This document shows, one piece after another, positions 48,084 through 57,614 of a stretch of 64,000 bases of DNA (its first letter is position 1; each line of letters opens with the position of its first letter). Where the stretch lies: NCBI RefSeq assembly GCF_000758305.1, contig NZ_CP009458.1:2356001-2420000 (forward strand), given 5' to 3'. Origin of the DNA: Cedecea neteri (lineage in GTDB: Bacteria; Pseudomonadota; Gammaproteobacteria; Enterobacterales; Enterobacteriaceae). Under the pieces are notes generated by a model that was not told where the DNA came from, searched no databases, and saw only the letters and a program-made list of their open reading frames with translations. Made by a program: the position numbers and the translations under genes.

Positions 48084-50666
48084 TTAGCCCACAACCAGGT
48101 TGAGCAGTTTACCCGGAACGTAAATCACTTTACGTACGGTTACACCCTCAAGATATTTCGCGACCAGATGTTCCTGACCGGCGCGCTCGCGCACTTGTTC
48201 TTCAGTGGCATCGGCAGGCACGGTAACTTTACCACGTACTTTACCGTTAACCTGAACCACAACCAGGCGAGAGTCTTCGACCATTGCCTGCTCGTCAGCC
48301 TGCGGCCACGGTGCGTTATCCACATCACCTTCACCGCCCAGCGACTGCCACATATCGAAACAAACGTGCGGGGTAAATGGATACAGCATGCGCACAACGG
48401 CTAGCAGAGCTTCGTTCAGCAGAGCACGATCCTGCTCGCCGTCCTGAGGTGCTTTTGCCAGTTTGTTCATCAGCTCCATAATGGCAGCAATGGCGGTGTT
48501 GAAGGTCTGACGGCGGCCGATATCGTCGGTCACTTTAGCAATGGTTTTATGCACATCGCGACGCAGTGCTTTTTGATCTTCGCTCAGGGCAGCAATATCC
48601 AGAGCTGGTGCAGCACCACGGTTGGTGTGTTCGTAGACCAGTTTCCAGACGCGTTTCAGGAAGCGGTTGGCCCCTTCAACGCCGGATTCCTGCCACTCAA
48701 GCGTCATGTCTGCCGGTGAAGCAAACATCATAAACAGGCGAACGGTATCTGCACCGTAGCGCTCAACCATGACCTGCGGGTCGATGCCGTTGTTTTTCGA
48801 CTTCGACATTTTGCTCATGCCAGCATAGACCAGTTCACGGCCTTCTGCGTCACGGGCTTTGACAATGCGGCCTTTATCATCGCGCTCAACGATAGCGTCG
48901 ACTGGAGAAACCCAGTTACGTTCGCCGTTAACGCCGGTGTAGTAGAAGGCATCGGCCAGCACCATGCCCTGGCAAAGCAGCTGTTTGGCTGGTTCGTCGG
49001 AAGTCACCATGCCCGCATCGCGCATCAGTTTGTGGAAGAAGCGGAAGTAGAGCAGGTGCATGATGGCGTGTTCAATCCCGCCAATGTAGATATCCACCGG
49101 CAGCCAGTAGTTGGCGGCTTTGGAATCCAGCATGCCTTTGTCGTACTGCGGGCAGGTGTAGCGCGCGTAGTACCAGGAGGACTCCATAAAGGTGTCGAAG
49201 GTGTCGGTTTCACGCAGCGCAGGCATCCCGTTAACGGTGGTTTTCGCCCACTCAGGATCGGCTTTAATTGGGCTGGTGATGCCGTCCATGACCACGTCTT
49301 CCGGCAGAATAACCGGCAGCTGGTCTTCCGGGGTTGGCATCACGGTGCCGTCTTCCAGGGTGACCATTGGGATTGGTGCGCCCCAGTAACGCTGACGGGA
49401 AACGCCCCAGTCGCGCAGACGGAAGTTCACTTTACGTTCGCCCACGCCTTTAGCGGCCAGTTTATCGGCAATGGCGTTGAACGCCTGTTGGAAGTCCAGA
49501 CCGTCGAATTCGCCAGAGTTAAACAGTGCGCCTTTTTCGGTCATTGCGGAGGCGGAAAGGTCCGGCTCGCTGCCGTCGGCATTCAGAATTACTGGTTTAA
49601 TCTGCAGGCTGTATTTTGTGGCGAATTCCCAGTCACGCTGATCGTGGCCTGGAACGGCCATCACGGCACCGGTGCCGTATTCCATCAGCACGAAGTTGGC
49701 CACCCAAACCGGAACGCTTTCGCCGGTCAGCGGATGAATGGCGTTAATGCCGGTGGCGACGCCTTTCTTCTCCATGGTCGCCATGTCGGCTTCGGCCACT
49801 TTGGTGTTGCGGCATTCTTCAATGAATTCGGCAAGCGCAGGGTTATTAACTGCGGCCTGCTGCGCCAGAGGGTGACCGGCGGCAACGGCCAGATAAGTCA
49901 CACCCATAAAGGTATCAGGACGGGTTGTATAAACGGTCAGCTTCTCGGCGCTGTTTTGTACGTCAAAGGTGATTTCCACGCCTTCGGAACGGCCAATCCA
50001 GTTGCGCTGCATGGTTTTAACCTGATCCGGCCAGTGATCCAGCGTATCCAGGTCGTTCAGCAGTTCGTCGGCGTAGGCGGTGATTTTAATGAACCACTGC
50101 GGGATCTCTTTACGCTCAACTTTGGTGTCGCAGCGCCAGCAGCAGCCGTCAATAACCTGCTCGTTTGCCAGTACGGTCTGATCGTTCGGGCACCAGTTAA
50201 CCGCGGAGGTTTTTTTGTAAACCAGACCTTTGTTGTACAGCTGAGTGAAGAACTGCTGTTCCCAACGGTAGTATTCCGGCGTACAGGTAGCCAGTTCGCG
50301 GCTCCAGTCGTAGCCGAAGCCCAGCGTTTTCAGCTGGTTCTTCATGTAATTGATGTTGTCGTAGGTCCACGGGGCTGGAGCGGTGTTGTTTTTTACCGCG
50401 GCGCCTTCAGCCGGCAGGCCGAAAGCATCCCAGCCGATCGGCTGCAGGACGTTTTTACCCAGCATACGCTGGTAGCGTGCGATAACGTCGCCGATGGTGT
50501 AGTTACGGACGTGGCCCATATGTAGTCGGCCGGAAGGATAGGGCAACATGGAGAGGCAGTAGTATTTCTCTTTGCCTTCGTCTTCGGTCACTTCAAAAGT
50601 ACGGTTCTCTTGCCAGTGTTGCTGGACGTTGGATTCTATCTCTTCCGGGCGGTATTGCTCTTGCAT
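48084..50666 (-). CDS. leuS: Leucyl-tRNA synthetase LeuS
   Basis: An 860-residue class I synthetase from ATG 50666, the E. coli length. HIGH appears as GRLHMGHVRNYTIGD and KMSKS as MSKMSKSKNNG. The CP1 editing domain with the TTRPDTFMG motif is at about 245-420, and a Zn-type loop (CCWRCDTKVERKE) at about 175-190. It charges tRNA-Leu and heads the leuS-lptE-holA-nadD operon. A longer frame to 50765 is not supported by the homologue. Confidence 0.97.
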   Translation of the reverse strand: MQEQYRPEEIESNVQQHWQENRTFEVTEDEGKEKYYCLSMLPYPSGRLHMGHVRNYTIGDVIARYQRMLGKNVLQPIGWDAFGLPAEGAAVKNNTAPAPWTYDNINYMKNQLKTLGFGYDWSRELATCTPEYYRWEQQFFTQLYNKGLVYKKTSAVNWCPNDQTVLANEQVIDGCCWRCDTKVERKEIPQWFIKITAYADELLNDLDTLDHWPDQVKTMQRNWIGRSEGVEITFDVQNSAEKLTVYTTRPDTFMGVTYLAVAAGHPLAQQAAVNNPALAEFIEECRNTKVAEADMATMEKKGVATGINAIHPLTGESVPVWVANFVLMEYGTGAVMAVPGHDQRDWEFATKYSLQIKPVILNADGSEPDLSASAMTEKGALFNSGEFDGLDFQQAFNAIADKLAAKGVGERKVNFRLRDWGVSRQRYWGAPIPMVTLEDGTVMPTPEDQLPVILPEDVVMDGITSPIKADPEWAKTTVNGMPALRETDTFDTFMESSWYYARYTCPQYDKGMLDSKAANYWLPVDIYIGGIEHAIMHLLYFRFFHKLMRDAGMVTSDEPAKQLLCQGMVLADAFYYTGVNGERNWVSPVDAIVERDDKGRIVKARDAEGRELVYAGMSKMSKSKNNGIDPQVMVERYGADTVRLFMMFASPADMTLEWQESGVEGANRFLKRVWKLVYEHTNRGAAPALDIAALSEDQKALRRDVHKTIAKVTDDIGRRQTFNTAIAAIMELMNKLAKAPQDGEQDRALLNEALLAVVRMLYPFTPHVCFDMWQSLGGEGDVDNAPWPQADEQAMVEDSRLVVVQVNGKVRGKVTVPADATEEQVRERAGQEHLVAKYLEGVTVRKVIYVPGKLLNLVVG

Positions 50667-50930
50667 GGCAGCCAGTAGTCCTGTGTATGAAAGACGGCTA
50701 CGAAACGTAGCCTTTAATGAATTCGAGTTTAGATCGCCATAGCATAGCCGATTCGACAGCGGCAAAACAGCCTTTCGACGCCCTCAGTGACCATTTCACC
50801 GTTCCGTAACGCTTGCAGTTTTTTACCCAGGGTGTGGTTAATCTAACAAAGCGTGGGCGGATTAACGTCTACTATTAGAATCAGTTACCACGCCGCGAAT
50901 GCGGGAATCCTTCAAGGAGGCAGGCTAACG

Positions 50931-51413
50931 ATGAACAAGGTTGCTCAATTTTATCGGGAACTGGTCGAATCGCTGAGTGAACGGCTACGCAAGGGGGAGC
51001 GCGATATTGATGCGCTGGTTGCCAGCGCCCGTAAGCAGATGAATGACACCGGGGAGCTGACCCGAACGGAGATAGAGGAGGTAACGCGTGCGGTGCGCCG
51101 TGATCTCGAAGAGTTTGCTCGTAGCTACGGGGAAAGTCAGGAAGAGTTCACCGACAGCGTTTTTATGCGGGTGATTAAAGAGAGCTTATGGCAAGAGCTG
51201 GCGGACATTACCGACAAAACGCAGCTTGAATGGCGGGAAGTGTTTAAAGATCTCAGCCATCACGGGGTGTATCACAGCGGCGAAGTTGTTGGGTTAGGCA
51301 ATTTAGTGTGTGAAAACTGTCACCATCACATTGCAATTTACACACCTGATGTGCTGCCGGTTTGCCCGAAATGCGGTCATAACCAGTTTCATCGACGGCC
51401 ATTTGAGCCTTAA
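50931..51413 (+). CDS. ybeL: Zinc-ribbon protein YbeL (DUF1451)
   Basis: A 160-residue cytoplasmic protein from ATG 50931 with AAGGAGG ten bases upstream. The N-terminal two-thirds is helical and highly charged (RELVESLSERLRKGERDIDAL), consistent with coiled coil. The C-terminus is a zinc ribbon with CENC and CPKC pairs. Its function is not known. It is divergent from leuS and followed by a strong terminator. Confidence 0.93.
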   Translation: MNKVAQFYRELVESLSERLRKGERDIDALVASARKQMNDTGELTRTEIEEVTRAVRRDLEEFARSYGESQEEFTDSVFMRVIKESLWQELADITDKTQLEWREVFKDLSHHGVYHSGEVVGLGNLVCENCHHHIAIYTPDVLPVCPKCGHNQFHRRPFEP

Positions 51414-51442
51414 AAAAAAGCCTTCCGCAGGGAAGGCTTTTT
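51412..51442. terminator. Bidirectional terminator between ybeL and gltL
   Basis: AAGCCTTCC-GCA-GGGAAGGCTT with A run before and T run after; it can stop both convergent units. Confidence 0.9.
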
Positions 51443-51459
51443 ACTGTGGCGCGTTACGG

Positions 51460-52185
51460 TTAGTGCAGTATTTTCGCCAGGAAGTCTTTCGCGCGTTCAG
51501 ACTGAGGATTATTGAAGAAGTCGTCTTTGTTTGAGTCTTCGACAATTTTCCCTTCATCCATAAAGATCACGCGGTTAGCCACTTTGCGGGCAAAGCCCAT
51601 TTCGTGGGTTACCACCATCATGGTCATGCCTTCATTGGCCAGCTCAACCATGACGTCCAGTACTTCGTTGATCATTTCCGGGTCGAGCGCTGAGGTTGGT
51701 TCGTCAAACAGCATTGCGATAGGATCCATGCACAGGGCGCGGGCAATCGCGACACGCTGCTGCTGGCCGCCGGAAAGCTGCGCCGGATATTTATCGGCAT
51801 GGGCGGCAAGCCCAACGCGCTCTAGTAATTTTAACCCTTTGGCGCGGGAAGCTGTTTTATCTCGCTTCAGCACTTTGACCTGGGCAAGCGTCAGGTTTTC
51901 GATAATCGACAGGTGAGGGAACAGCTCGAAGTGCTGGAACACCATGCCAACGTGGGATCGGAGTTGCGCCAGATTGGTTTTCTTATCGTTCACCTGGGTG
52001 CCGTTCACCAAAATTTCGCCTTTTTGTACGGGCTCAAGACCGTTGACGGTTTTAATCAGCGTAGATTTGCCGGAACCGGAAGGCCCGCACACGACGACAA
52101 CTTCGCCTTTCTTCACTTCGGTTGAGCACTCGGTCAGCACCTGAAAGTGACCATACCATTTAGAAACATTTTTCAGGGTAATCAT
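51460..52185 (-). CDS. gltL: Glutamate/aspartate ABC transporter ATP-binding protein GltL
   Basis: A 241-residue ABC ATPase. Walker A is GPSGSGKST, the signature LSGGQQQRVAIARAL and Walker B AMLFDEPTSALDPE, with the switch His in VVTHEMGF. It powers import of glutamate and aspartate with GltJ and GltK. It overlaps the stop of gltK by one base and is the last gene of the gltIJKL operon. Confidence 0.96.
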   Translation of the reverse strand: MITLKNVSKWYGHFQVLTECSTEVKKGEVVVVCGPSGSGKSTLIKTVNGLEPVQKGEILVNGTQVNDKKTNLAQLRSHVGMVFQHFELFPHLSIIENLTLAQVKVLKRDKTASRAKGLKLLERVGLAAHADKYPAQLSGGQQQRVAIARALCMDPIAMLFDEPTSALDPEMINEVLDVMVELANEGMTMMVVTHEMGFARKVANRVIFMDEGKIVEDSNKDDFFNNPQSERAKDFLAKILH

Positions 52186-52859
52186 TACACAGTCCTTTTC
52201 TTCAAGTAGCTGACCAACAGCGATGCACTGAGGCTAATCACAAAATAGACCAGGCCGGCAAACAGGATCATCTCGACCTGTGTACCGTCACGCTCGCCAA
52301 TGGTGGAGGCGGTGCGGAAGAAGTCTGCCAGGCTTAAAACATATACCAGCGAGGTATCCTGGAACAAAACGATGCCCTGGGTTAACAGCAGCGGCACCAT
52401 AGCGCGGAAGGCCTGCGGCAGAATAATGAGTTTCATCGACTGCCACTGGGTCATGCCCAGCGCCAGAGCGGCGTTTGACTGCCCTCTGGAAATACTCTGA
52501 ATACCGGCGCGAATGATTTCTGAATAGTAGGCGGCTTCAAACATGGAGAAGGCGACCATCGCGGAAATCAGGCGGATATCAGTTTTTGGCGACAGACCTA
52601 GCACCGACTGCAGGAAGCCAGGCACCACCAGATAGAACCAAAGCAGTACCATCACCAGCGGCACAGAACGGAAAACGTTCACGTAAGCGGTAGCAAACCA
52701 CGCGATCGGTTTGAAGCTCGACAGGCGCATGACGGCCAGCAGCGTGCCCCAGACAATACCGATCACCACCGCGGTAACGGTGATTTTGAGCGTGATGACC
52801 AGCCCCTGCATTAAGTACGGCAGGGCAGGTAGAATAGAACTCCAGTCAAGATCGAGCAT
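52185..52859 (-). CDS. gltK: Glutamate/aspartate ABC transporter permease GltK
   Basis: A 224-residue inner-membrane permease of the amino-acid HisM/HisQ family. About five spans and the EAA loop (ALALGMTQWQSMKLIILPQA) for contact with GltL are visible. It forms the translocation path with GltJ. Its start shares one base with the gltJ stop. Confidence 0.95.
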   Translation of the reverse strand: MLDLDWSSILPALPYLMQGLVITLKITVTAVVIGIVWGTLLAVMRLSSFKPIAWFATAYVNVFRSVPLVMVLLWFYLVVPGFLQSVLGLSPKTDIRLISAMVAFSMFEAAYYSEIIRAGIQSISRGQSNAALALGMTQWQSMKLIILPQAFRAMVPLLLTQGIVLFQDTSLVYVLSLADFFRTASTIGERDGTQVEMILFAGLVYFVISLSASLLVSYLKKRTV

Positions 52860-53599
52860 TATTTGCCCCCCATATTGCCAGGCAGGCGAATTTTACGTTC
52901 AACCACATACATCACGCCCATGATGACGGCGTTAATCAGTACATAGGCAAGGGTAATCGCCGTAAAGGATTCATAGGCGTGTGCCGAGTAATCCAGCAGC
53001 TTGCCAGCCTGTGCCGCCATATCCACCAGACCAATGGTTGAAGCGATGGCCGAGTTCTTCACCAGGTTCATCATTTCAGAGGTCATCGGCGGCACGATGA
53101 CTCGATAGGCGTTAGGCAGCAGGACATAGCGATAGGCCTGAGGCAGCGTCAGCCCCATTGCCAGAGCCGCGTTCTTCTGCCCCCGAGGCAGGGATTGAAT
53201 TGCGGCTCGCACCTGTTCGCAAACGCGAGCGGCGGTAAACAGACCGAGGCAAATCATTGACGAGAGGAAGAACTGAATATTGGGATCCAGTTCGGACTTA
53301 AACCACATGCCGATGTTTTCCGGCAGCAGTTCAGGCACCACCAGATACCAGGTAAAGAATTGGACTATCAGGGGAACGTTGCGAAAGAGTTCAACGTAAA
53401 GCGTACCGATGCCGGACAGGAATTTGTTCGGGACCGTACGCAAAATACCAAACAGAGACCCTACCAGAAAAGCAATGATCCATGCGGTTATTGACAGGGC
53501 TACGGTGACCTGGAAGCCATTCCAAATCCAGCCCAGATAGGTTGTGTTGCCGAACGGGGCGGGCTGTAAAAAGATTCCCCAGTTCCAGTCTATAGACAT
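52859..53599 (-). CDS. gltJ: Glutamate/aspartate ABC transporter permease GltJ
   Basis: A 246-residue permease of the same family as GltK, with the EAA loop ALAMGLTLPQAYRYVLLPNA. Five spans are predicted. It partners GltK. It is separated from gltI by about 200 bases containing an SroC-like RNA and its terminator, which lowers gltJKL expression relative to the binding protein. Confidence 0.95.
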   Translation of the reverse strand: MSIDWNWGIFLQPAPFGNTTYLGWIWNGFQVTVALSITAWIIAFLVGSLFGILRTVPNKFLSGIGTLYVELFRNVPLIVQFFTWYLVVPELLPENIGMWFKSELDPNIQFFLSSMICLGLFTAARVCEQVRAAIQSLPRGQKNAALAMGLTLPQAYRYVLLPNAYRVIVPPMTSEMMNLVKNSAIASTIGLVDMAAQAGKLLDYSAHAYESFTAITLAYVLINAVIMGVMYVVERKIRLPGNMGGK

Positions 53600-53613
53600 A
53601 ACTTACTCCGAGA

Positions 53614-53790
53614 TAAAAAAAGAGGGTAGCGCAGGCTACCCTCGAAGATTGATGAGAAGCCGGTGCCTTGAAGCAGATCTTTGTCTGCGTTTTTGAGCAC
53701 CTTCACGCTGGTGGGGGAACGACCCACCAACGCATAGTCTGTCCTGGCTTCAGTTCGTCAATCGGGAGGGCGGATTTTTCCGGCCCCTGT
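53614..53790 (-). ncRNA. sroC: SroC-like small RNA in the gltI-gltJ interval
   Basis: In E. coli and Salmonella the gltI-gltJ intergenic region yields SroC, a processed RNA that binds and destabilises GcvB. Here the same interval is about 200 bases, gene-free and GC-rich in places, and ends in a hairpin with T run (GAGGGTAGC / GCTACCCTC then TTTTTTT; 53614-53643). Exact ends are estimated. Confidence 0.6.
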
Positions 53791-53798
53791 GTTTCTAA

Positions 53799-54704
53799 TT
53801 AGTTGAGAGCTTTGTCGTTTGGTTCCTTGAACAGCGCTTTCATTTCGTCAGAAAGGTCGAAGTTCATGTTGAGGTTTTTCGGTGGAATTGGCTGTTTAAA
53901 CCATTTATCAAACCATTTCGCGGCTTCACCGGAGGTTTGTGCCTGCGCGATGGTGGTATCCATCAGCTTTTTAAACTCTGGGTCATCTTTACGCAGCATA
54001 CAGCCGTAGGCTTCCTGGGACTGCGGCTTGCCGACGATCTCCCAGTTATCTGGCTGTTTAGCCTTCGCACGTTCACCGGCCAGCAGGGCATCATCCATCA
54101 TAAAGGCAACGGCACGGCCGCTTTCCAGGGTACGGAAGGAGTCACCGTGGTCTTTGGCGCTGATAATACGCATGCCCATTTTCTGCTCGTCGTTAAGCTT
54201 GTTGAGCAGGATTTCGGAGGTGGTCCCGGAGGTCACAACAACGGTTTTCCCTTTCAGGTCAGGGAAGTCCTTAATCGGGCCGCCTTTTTTCACCAGCAAA
54301 CGGGTGCCGACAACGAAGATGGTGTCGGAGAATGCGGCTTGTTTTTGACGTTCCACGTTGTTGGTGGTGGAACCACATTCAAAATCGAAAGTGCCGTTTT
54401 GCAGCAGCGGAATACGGTTCTGAGAGGTGATTGGGATCAGTTTCACCTGCAGGTCAGGTTTGTTCAGCTGTTTTTTCACCGCTTCTACGATGGCGTTTGA
54501 GTAGTCCTGAGAGTAGCCAACCACTTTTTGCTGATTGTCGTAGTAAGAGAAAGGTACAGATGATTCACGGTGGCCGACCACGATAACGCCGTTGGCTTTG
54601 ATTTTATCCAGCGTTGACTGCTGAGGTTTCGCATCTTCTGCATGAACCATTGTGGCGCTCATGCCCATCACCAGCATTGCCGTGGCCAGTTTACGTAATT
54701 GCAT
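53799..54704 (-). CDS. gltI: Glutamate/aspartate periplasmic binding protein GltI
   Basis: A 301-residue solute-binding protein from ATG 54704, which follows AAGGAG. The signal peptide ends near ATMVHA. The mature protein is close to E. coli GltI (VVGHRESSVPFSYYDNQQKV, CGSTTNNVERQKQAAFSDTI). It delivers glutamate or aspartate to GltJK. A longer in-frame extension to 54893 lies in the 5' untranslated region and includes the GcvB target. Confidence 0.96.
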   Translation of the reverse strand: MQLRKLATAMLVMGMSATMVHAEDAKPQQSTLDKIKANGVIVVGHRESSVPFSYYDNQQKVVGYSQDYSNAIVEAVKKQLNKPDLQVKLIPITSQNRIPLLQNGTFDFECGSTTNNVERQKQAAFSDTIFVVGTRLLVKKGGPIKDFPDLKGKTVVVTSGTTSEILLNKLNDEQKMGMRIISAKDHGDSFRTLESGRAVAFMMDDALLAGERAKAKQPDNWEIVGKPQSQEAYGCMLRKDDPEFKKLMDTTIAQAQTSGEAAKWFDKWFKQPIPPKNLNMNFDLSDEMKALFKEPNDKALN

Positions 54705-54749
54705 ATCCAACTCCTTAATCTTAGTGCCAGAGGAGGCACCGGTATCCGA

Positions 54750-54777
54750 TGTGAGTGTTGTGTTTTGTTGTTTTTTC
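54750..54777 (-). promoter_or_regulatory. CA-rich GcvB target in the gltI leader
   Basis: On the minus strand, about 45-75 bases before the gltI ATG, the RNA reads AACAACAAAACACAACACTC, the C/A-rich type of element bound by the GU-rich region R1 of GcvB in Salmonella gltI mRNA. Confidence 0.7.
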
Positions 54778-55040
54778 ATGCTGCTAAAAGCGTCATGCAA
54801 TGCTCTTTTGTTAGCATCTAACCTAGCTGAATGTAAAGAAAATGCTAATAAGATGTTTATTTTTGCGAAGCGCGCCGCACCGTTTAAAGGCAAAGATATG
54901 CCAATGCACTATAACGGTGCTTGCGATGTCGCTTTTTGGTGCATGCATTTTTCACTGCCCGATACGGCAAGGCCACAGGGCGTCTTTGCGCCAGCTATTT
55001 GATTTCAACTGTTAATATCTAGCAAAGCTTGTGCCAGAAA
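54778..55040. other. Gene-free region upstream of gltI
   Basis: The interval between the gltI leader and the lnt terminator carries the gltI promoter region. It is AT rich at 54830-54870. A TTGGCA...TTGC-like pair at 54888-54904 is not correctly spaced for sigma-54. No gene is seen. Confidence 0.5.
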
Positions 55041-55070
55041 TGAAAAAGGCCAGCAAATTTGCTGGCCTTT
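55041..55070 (-). terminator. Terminator of the miaB-ybeZYX-lnt unit
   Basis: AAAGGCCAGCAAA and TTTGCTGGCCTTTTT on the minus strand form a strong hairpin with T run 18 bases after the lnt stop. Confidence 0.9.
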
Positions 55071-55087
55071 AGGCGCGGGAAGGGAGA

Positions 55088-56629
55088 TTACTTTTTGTTG
55101 CGGTTACGCAGGCTCATCACCAGAGCGGTGAAACCGAATAACGCAGTAATCACCCACAGCGGCCAGAAGCCGAAGCGTGCATAAGGCGTTAAGCCGGTGG
55201 TTGGCGTGACTTTCGCTTCCAGCACTTCGCGGGTGAACTGCGGGATGATATTAGTGATATCACCTTCGGCGTTGACCACCGCAGTGACGCCGTTATTGGT
55301 ACTGCGCAACAGAGGCCGCCCCAGTTCGAGCGAACGCATACGCGCCATCTGCAGGTGCTGCCACGGGCCGATAGATTTACCGAACCAGGCATCGTTGGAG
55401 ATAGTCAGCAGGAAGTCAGTATCTGGCCTGAAGTTGTCCCGGACTTGTTCACCCAGGATGATTTCGTAGCAGATTGCCGCCGTCAGCTTAACGCCGTTTG
55501 AGAGCAGTTGGGGCTGAACATATGGCCCACGGCTGAACGATGACATAGGCAGATCGAAGAACGGGGCCAGCGGCCGTAGAATCGATTCAAGCGGCACAAA
55601 CTCACCAAATGGCACAAGGTGGTTTTTGTTGTAGCGATTACTGCTGGTGTAGCTGTAAGGGCTACCTTCACCAAGCGTGATAATGGTGTTGTAGGTGTCA
55701 TACCGGTTTTGCTTGTTAAGGCGTGCATCGACGATACCGGTAATTAATGAGCTGTGTTTTGCCCGCAGCAGGTCATCCATCATGGTCAGGAACTGTTGCT
55801 GATTAATTTCCAGATCGGAGATAGCCGATTCTGGCCAGATGATAAGCTTAGCTTTACCCATCTCCGGCTCTGTTTTATCCAGATAAATTTTCAGCGTGTC
55901 CAGCAGCTGGCTTTCATTCCACTTTAGAGACTGGGGAATGTTGCCTTGTACCATCGCCACATCAACGGAACGCTCTGGCAGAGGCTGGAACCATTGAATA
56001 CTGCGCAGAGGCCAGGGTAATAACAGTAAAGCCGCAGAAACCGCGGCAGGAACCCATTTCCGTGCCTGCAGGGCGTACACCAGAAGGCCACTGATAATCA
56101 TCAATAGGAAGGTAATCGTATCGACCCCAAAAATCGGCGCGATGCCTTTTAGTGGGCCATCGATTTGGCTGTAGCCAAACTGCAGCCACGGGAAGCCGGT
56201 CAGCACCCAGCCGCGCAGGAATTCGGTAATTTGCCAGACGACCGGGGCGGCAATAGCTACGCGCCACCACGTTGTTTTTGGCCACAGCTTGCTGAGAATA
56301 CCGGCAAACAAACCTGTGTAGAGTGACAAATAAGCGGCCAGCAGTACGACCAGGAACACGTTCACCGGGCCCGGCATACCGCCAAACTGAGCAATACTCA
56401 CGTAAACCCAATTGACGCCGCTGCCGAACAGCCCCAGCCCCCAGAAGAAGCCAATCGCGGCGCTTTGTACCGGGCGACGGTTGAGCGTCAGACCCTGCAA
56501 ACCAGCCAGCGAGACAATGGCTGCAGGCCAGAAATCATAAGGGGAAAAGGCCAGCGTTCCGCAGGCCCCAAAGAAAAGCGCCAGCAGCAGGCGAATGCGC
56601 TGGCGTTGAAGAAGTTGAGCTATAGCCAT
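55088..56629 (-). CDS. lnt: Apolipoprotein N-acyltransferase Lnt
   Basis: A 513-residue inner-membrane enzyme from ATG 56629. About six to seven spans lie in the N-terminal 220 residues, then a nitrilase-like periplasmic domain with the triad Glu (IIWPESAISD), Lys (YNKNHLVPFGEF) and Cys (TAAICYEIILGE). A final span is at about 485-505. It N-acylates the Cys of mature lipoproteins, including the many in this window. The start lies seven bases after ybeX. Confidence 0.97.
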   Translation of the reverse strand: MAIAQLLQRQRIRLLLALFFGACGTLAFSPYDFWPAAIVSLAGLQGLTLNRRPVQSAAIGFFWGLGLFGSGVNWVYVSIAQFGGMPGPVNVFLVVLLAAYLSLYTGLFAGILSKLWPKTTWWRVAIAAPVVWQITEFLRGWVLTGFPWLQFGYSQIDGPLKGIAPIFGVDTITFLLMIISGLLVYALQARKWVPAAVSAALLLLPWPLRSIQWFQPLPERSVDVAMVQGNIPQSLKWNESQLLDTLKIYLDKTEPEMGKAKLIIWPESAISDLEINQQQFLTMMDDLLRAKHSSLITGIVDARLNKQNRYDTYNTIITLGEGSPYSYTSSNRYNKNHLVPFGEFVPLESILRPLAPFFDLPMSSFSRGPYVQPQLLSNGVKLTAAICYEIILGEQVRDNFRPDTDFLLTISNDAWFGKSIGPWQHLQMARMRSLELGRPLLRSTNNGVTAVVNAEGDITNIIPQFTREVLEAKVTPTTGLTPYARFGFWPLWVITALFGFTALVMSLRNRNKK

Positions 56630-56636
56630 AGCTGAG

Positions 56637-57515
56637 TTATTCGTCCAGTTTAGGTTGCGGCGAGTCGTCCGGAATTCTGACATGAACCTGAATAATACGA
56701 CGGCTATCGGCCATGGCGACTTTGAACTGGTAACCATCTATTTCAATGGTTTCGCCACGGGCAGGCAGATGCCCAAAGGCTTGCATCACCAGACCACCGA
56801 TGGTGTCGACTTCTTCATCGCTAAAGTGCGTGTCGAAGGTTTCGTTGAAGTCTTCAATAGAGGCGAGGGCGCGCACCGTCCACGTATGGCGGCTCAGCTG
56901 ACGGAAATCGCCGTCTTCCTCGTCGTCGTATTCGTCTTCGATTTCCCCGACAATCAGTTCAAGAATATCTTCGATAGTCACGAGACCTGAAACGCCGCCA
57001 AATTCATCAATGACAATCGCCATATGATAGCGCTGCTGACGAAACTCTTTCAGCATGCGGTCAACCCGCTTGCTTTCAGGCACGACAACCACCTGACGTA
57101 ACACTTTTTCCATGCTGAAAGGCTCAGAGTCGCTGCGCATAAACGGCAGCAGATCTTTCGCCATCAGAATCCCTTCGATGTGATCTTTGTCTTCGCTTAT
57201 CACCGGGAAACGGGAGTGAGCGGAATCGATAATGACATCGAGGCACTCGTCCAGCGTCTGGTTGTGTTTGAGCGTGACCATCTGTGAACGTGGGATCATG
57301 ATGTCGCGGACGCGCTGGTCAGCGATATCCATTACCCCTTCGAGCATGTCGCGGGTGTCCTGGTCTATCAGAGAGTTTTGCTCAGAATCACGAATAAGCG
57401 TCAGCAGATCGTCACGGTTTTTCGGTTCACCGTGAAACAGCTGGTTGAGAATGAGGGAGAAGAATCCCTTTTTGGCTTCCGGCGTGTCACTATTCTGTGA
57501 ATTGTCGTCGCTCAT
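56637..57515 (-). CDS. ybeX: CBS-domain protein YbeX (CorC family)
   Basis: A 292-residue cytoplasmic protein with two CBS domains (about 70-190: MIPRSQMVTLKHNQTLDECL and VVVPESKRVDRMLKEFRQ) and a CorC/HlyC C-terminal domain (about 205-285). It is linked to Mg/Co homeostasis and, in recent work, to ribosome assembly with its neighbours ybeY and ybeZ. It sits between ybeY and lnt. Confidence 0.95.
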   Translation of the reverse strand: MSDDNSQNSDTPEAKKGFFSLILNQLFHGEPKNRDDLLTLIRDSEQNSLIDQDTRDMLEGVMDIADQRVRDIMIPRSQMVTLKHNQTLDECLDVIIDSAHSRFPVISEDKDHIEGILMAKDLLPFMRSDSEPFSMEKVLRQVVVVPESKRVDRMLKEFRQQRYHMAIVIDEFGGVSGLVTIEDILELIVGEIEDEYDDEEDGDFRQLSRHTWTVRALASIEDFNETFDTHFSDEEVDTIGGLVMQAFGHLPARGETIEIDGYQFKVAMADSRRIIQVHVRIPDDSPQPKLDE

Positions 57516-57614
57516 GGCGTTAGGTTTTAGGCCTCATATAAATCAAATACTAACAGGCAGCCTGATGGTGCACTGCCTGCGCGTGGCGGCGGCAAAGGGA
57601 AAGCCCTGAGCCGA

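Noticed and set aside
49032..50525. A 497-codon plus-strand open frame opposite leuS
   Set aside because: It is the antisense shadow of the leuS frame; composition is His/Gly/Phe/Val rich and no ribosome site is present.
54888..54904. Sigma-54 promoter candidate before gltI (TTGGCA...TTGC)
   Set aside because: GG and GC are nine bases apart instead of ten; sigma-54 spacing is strict.
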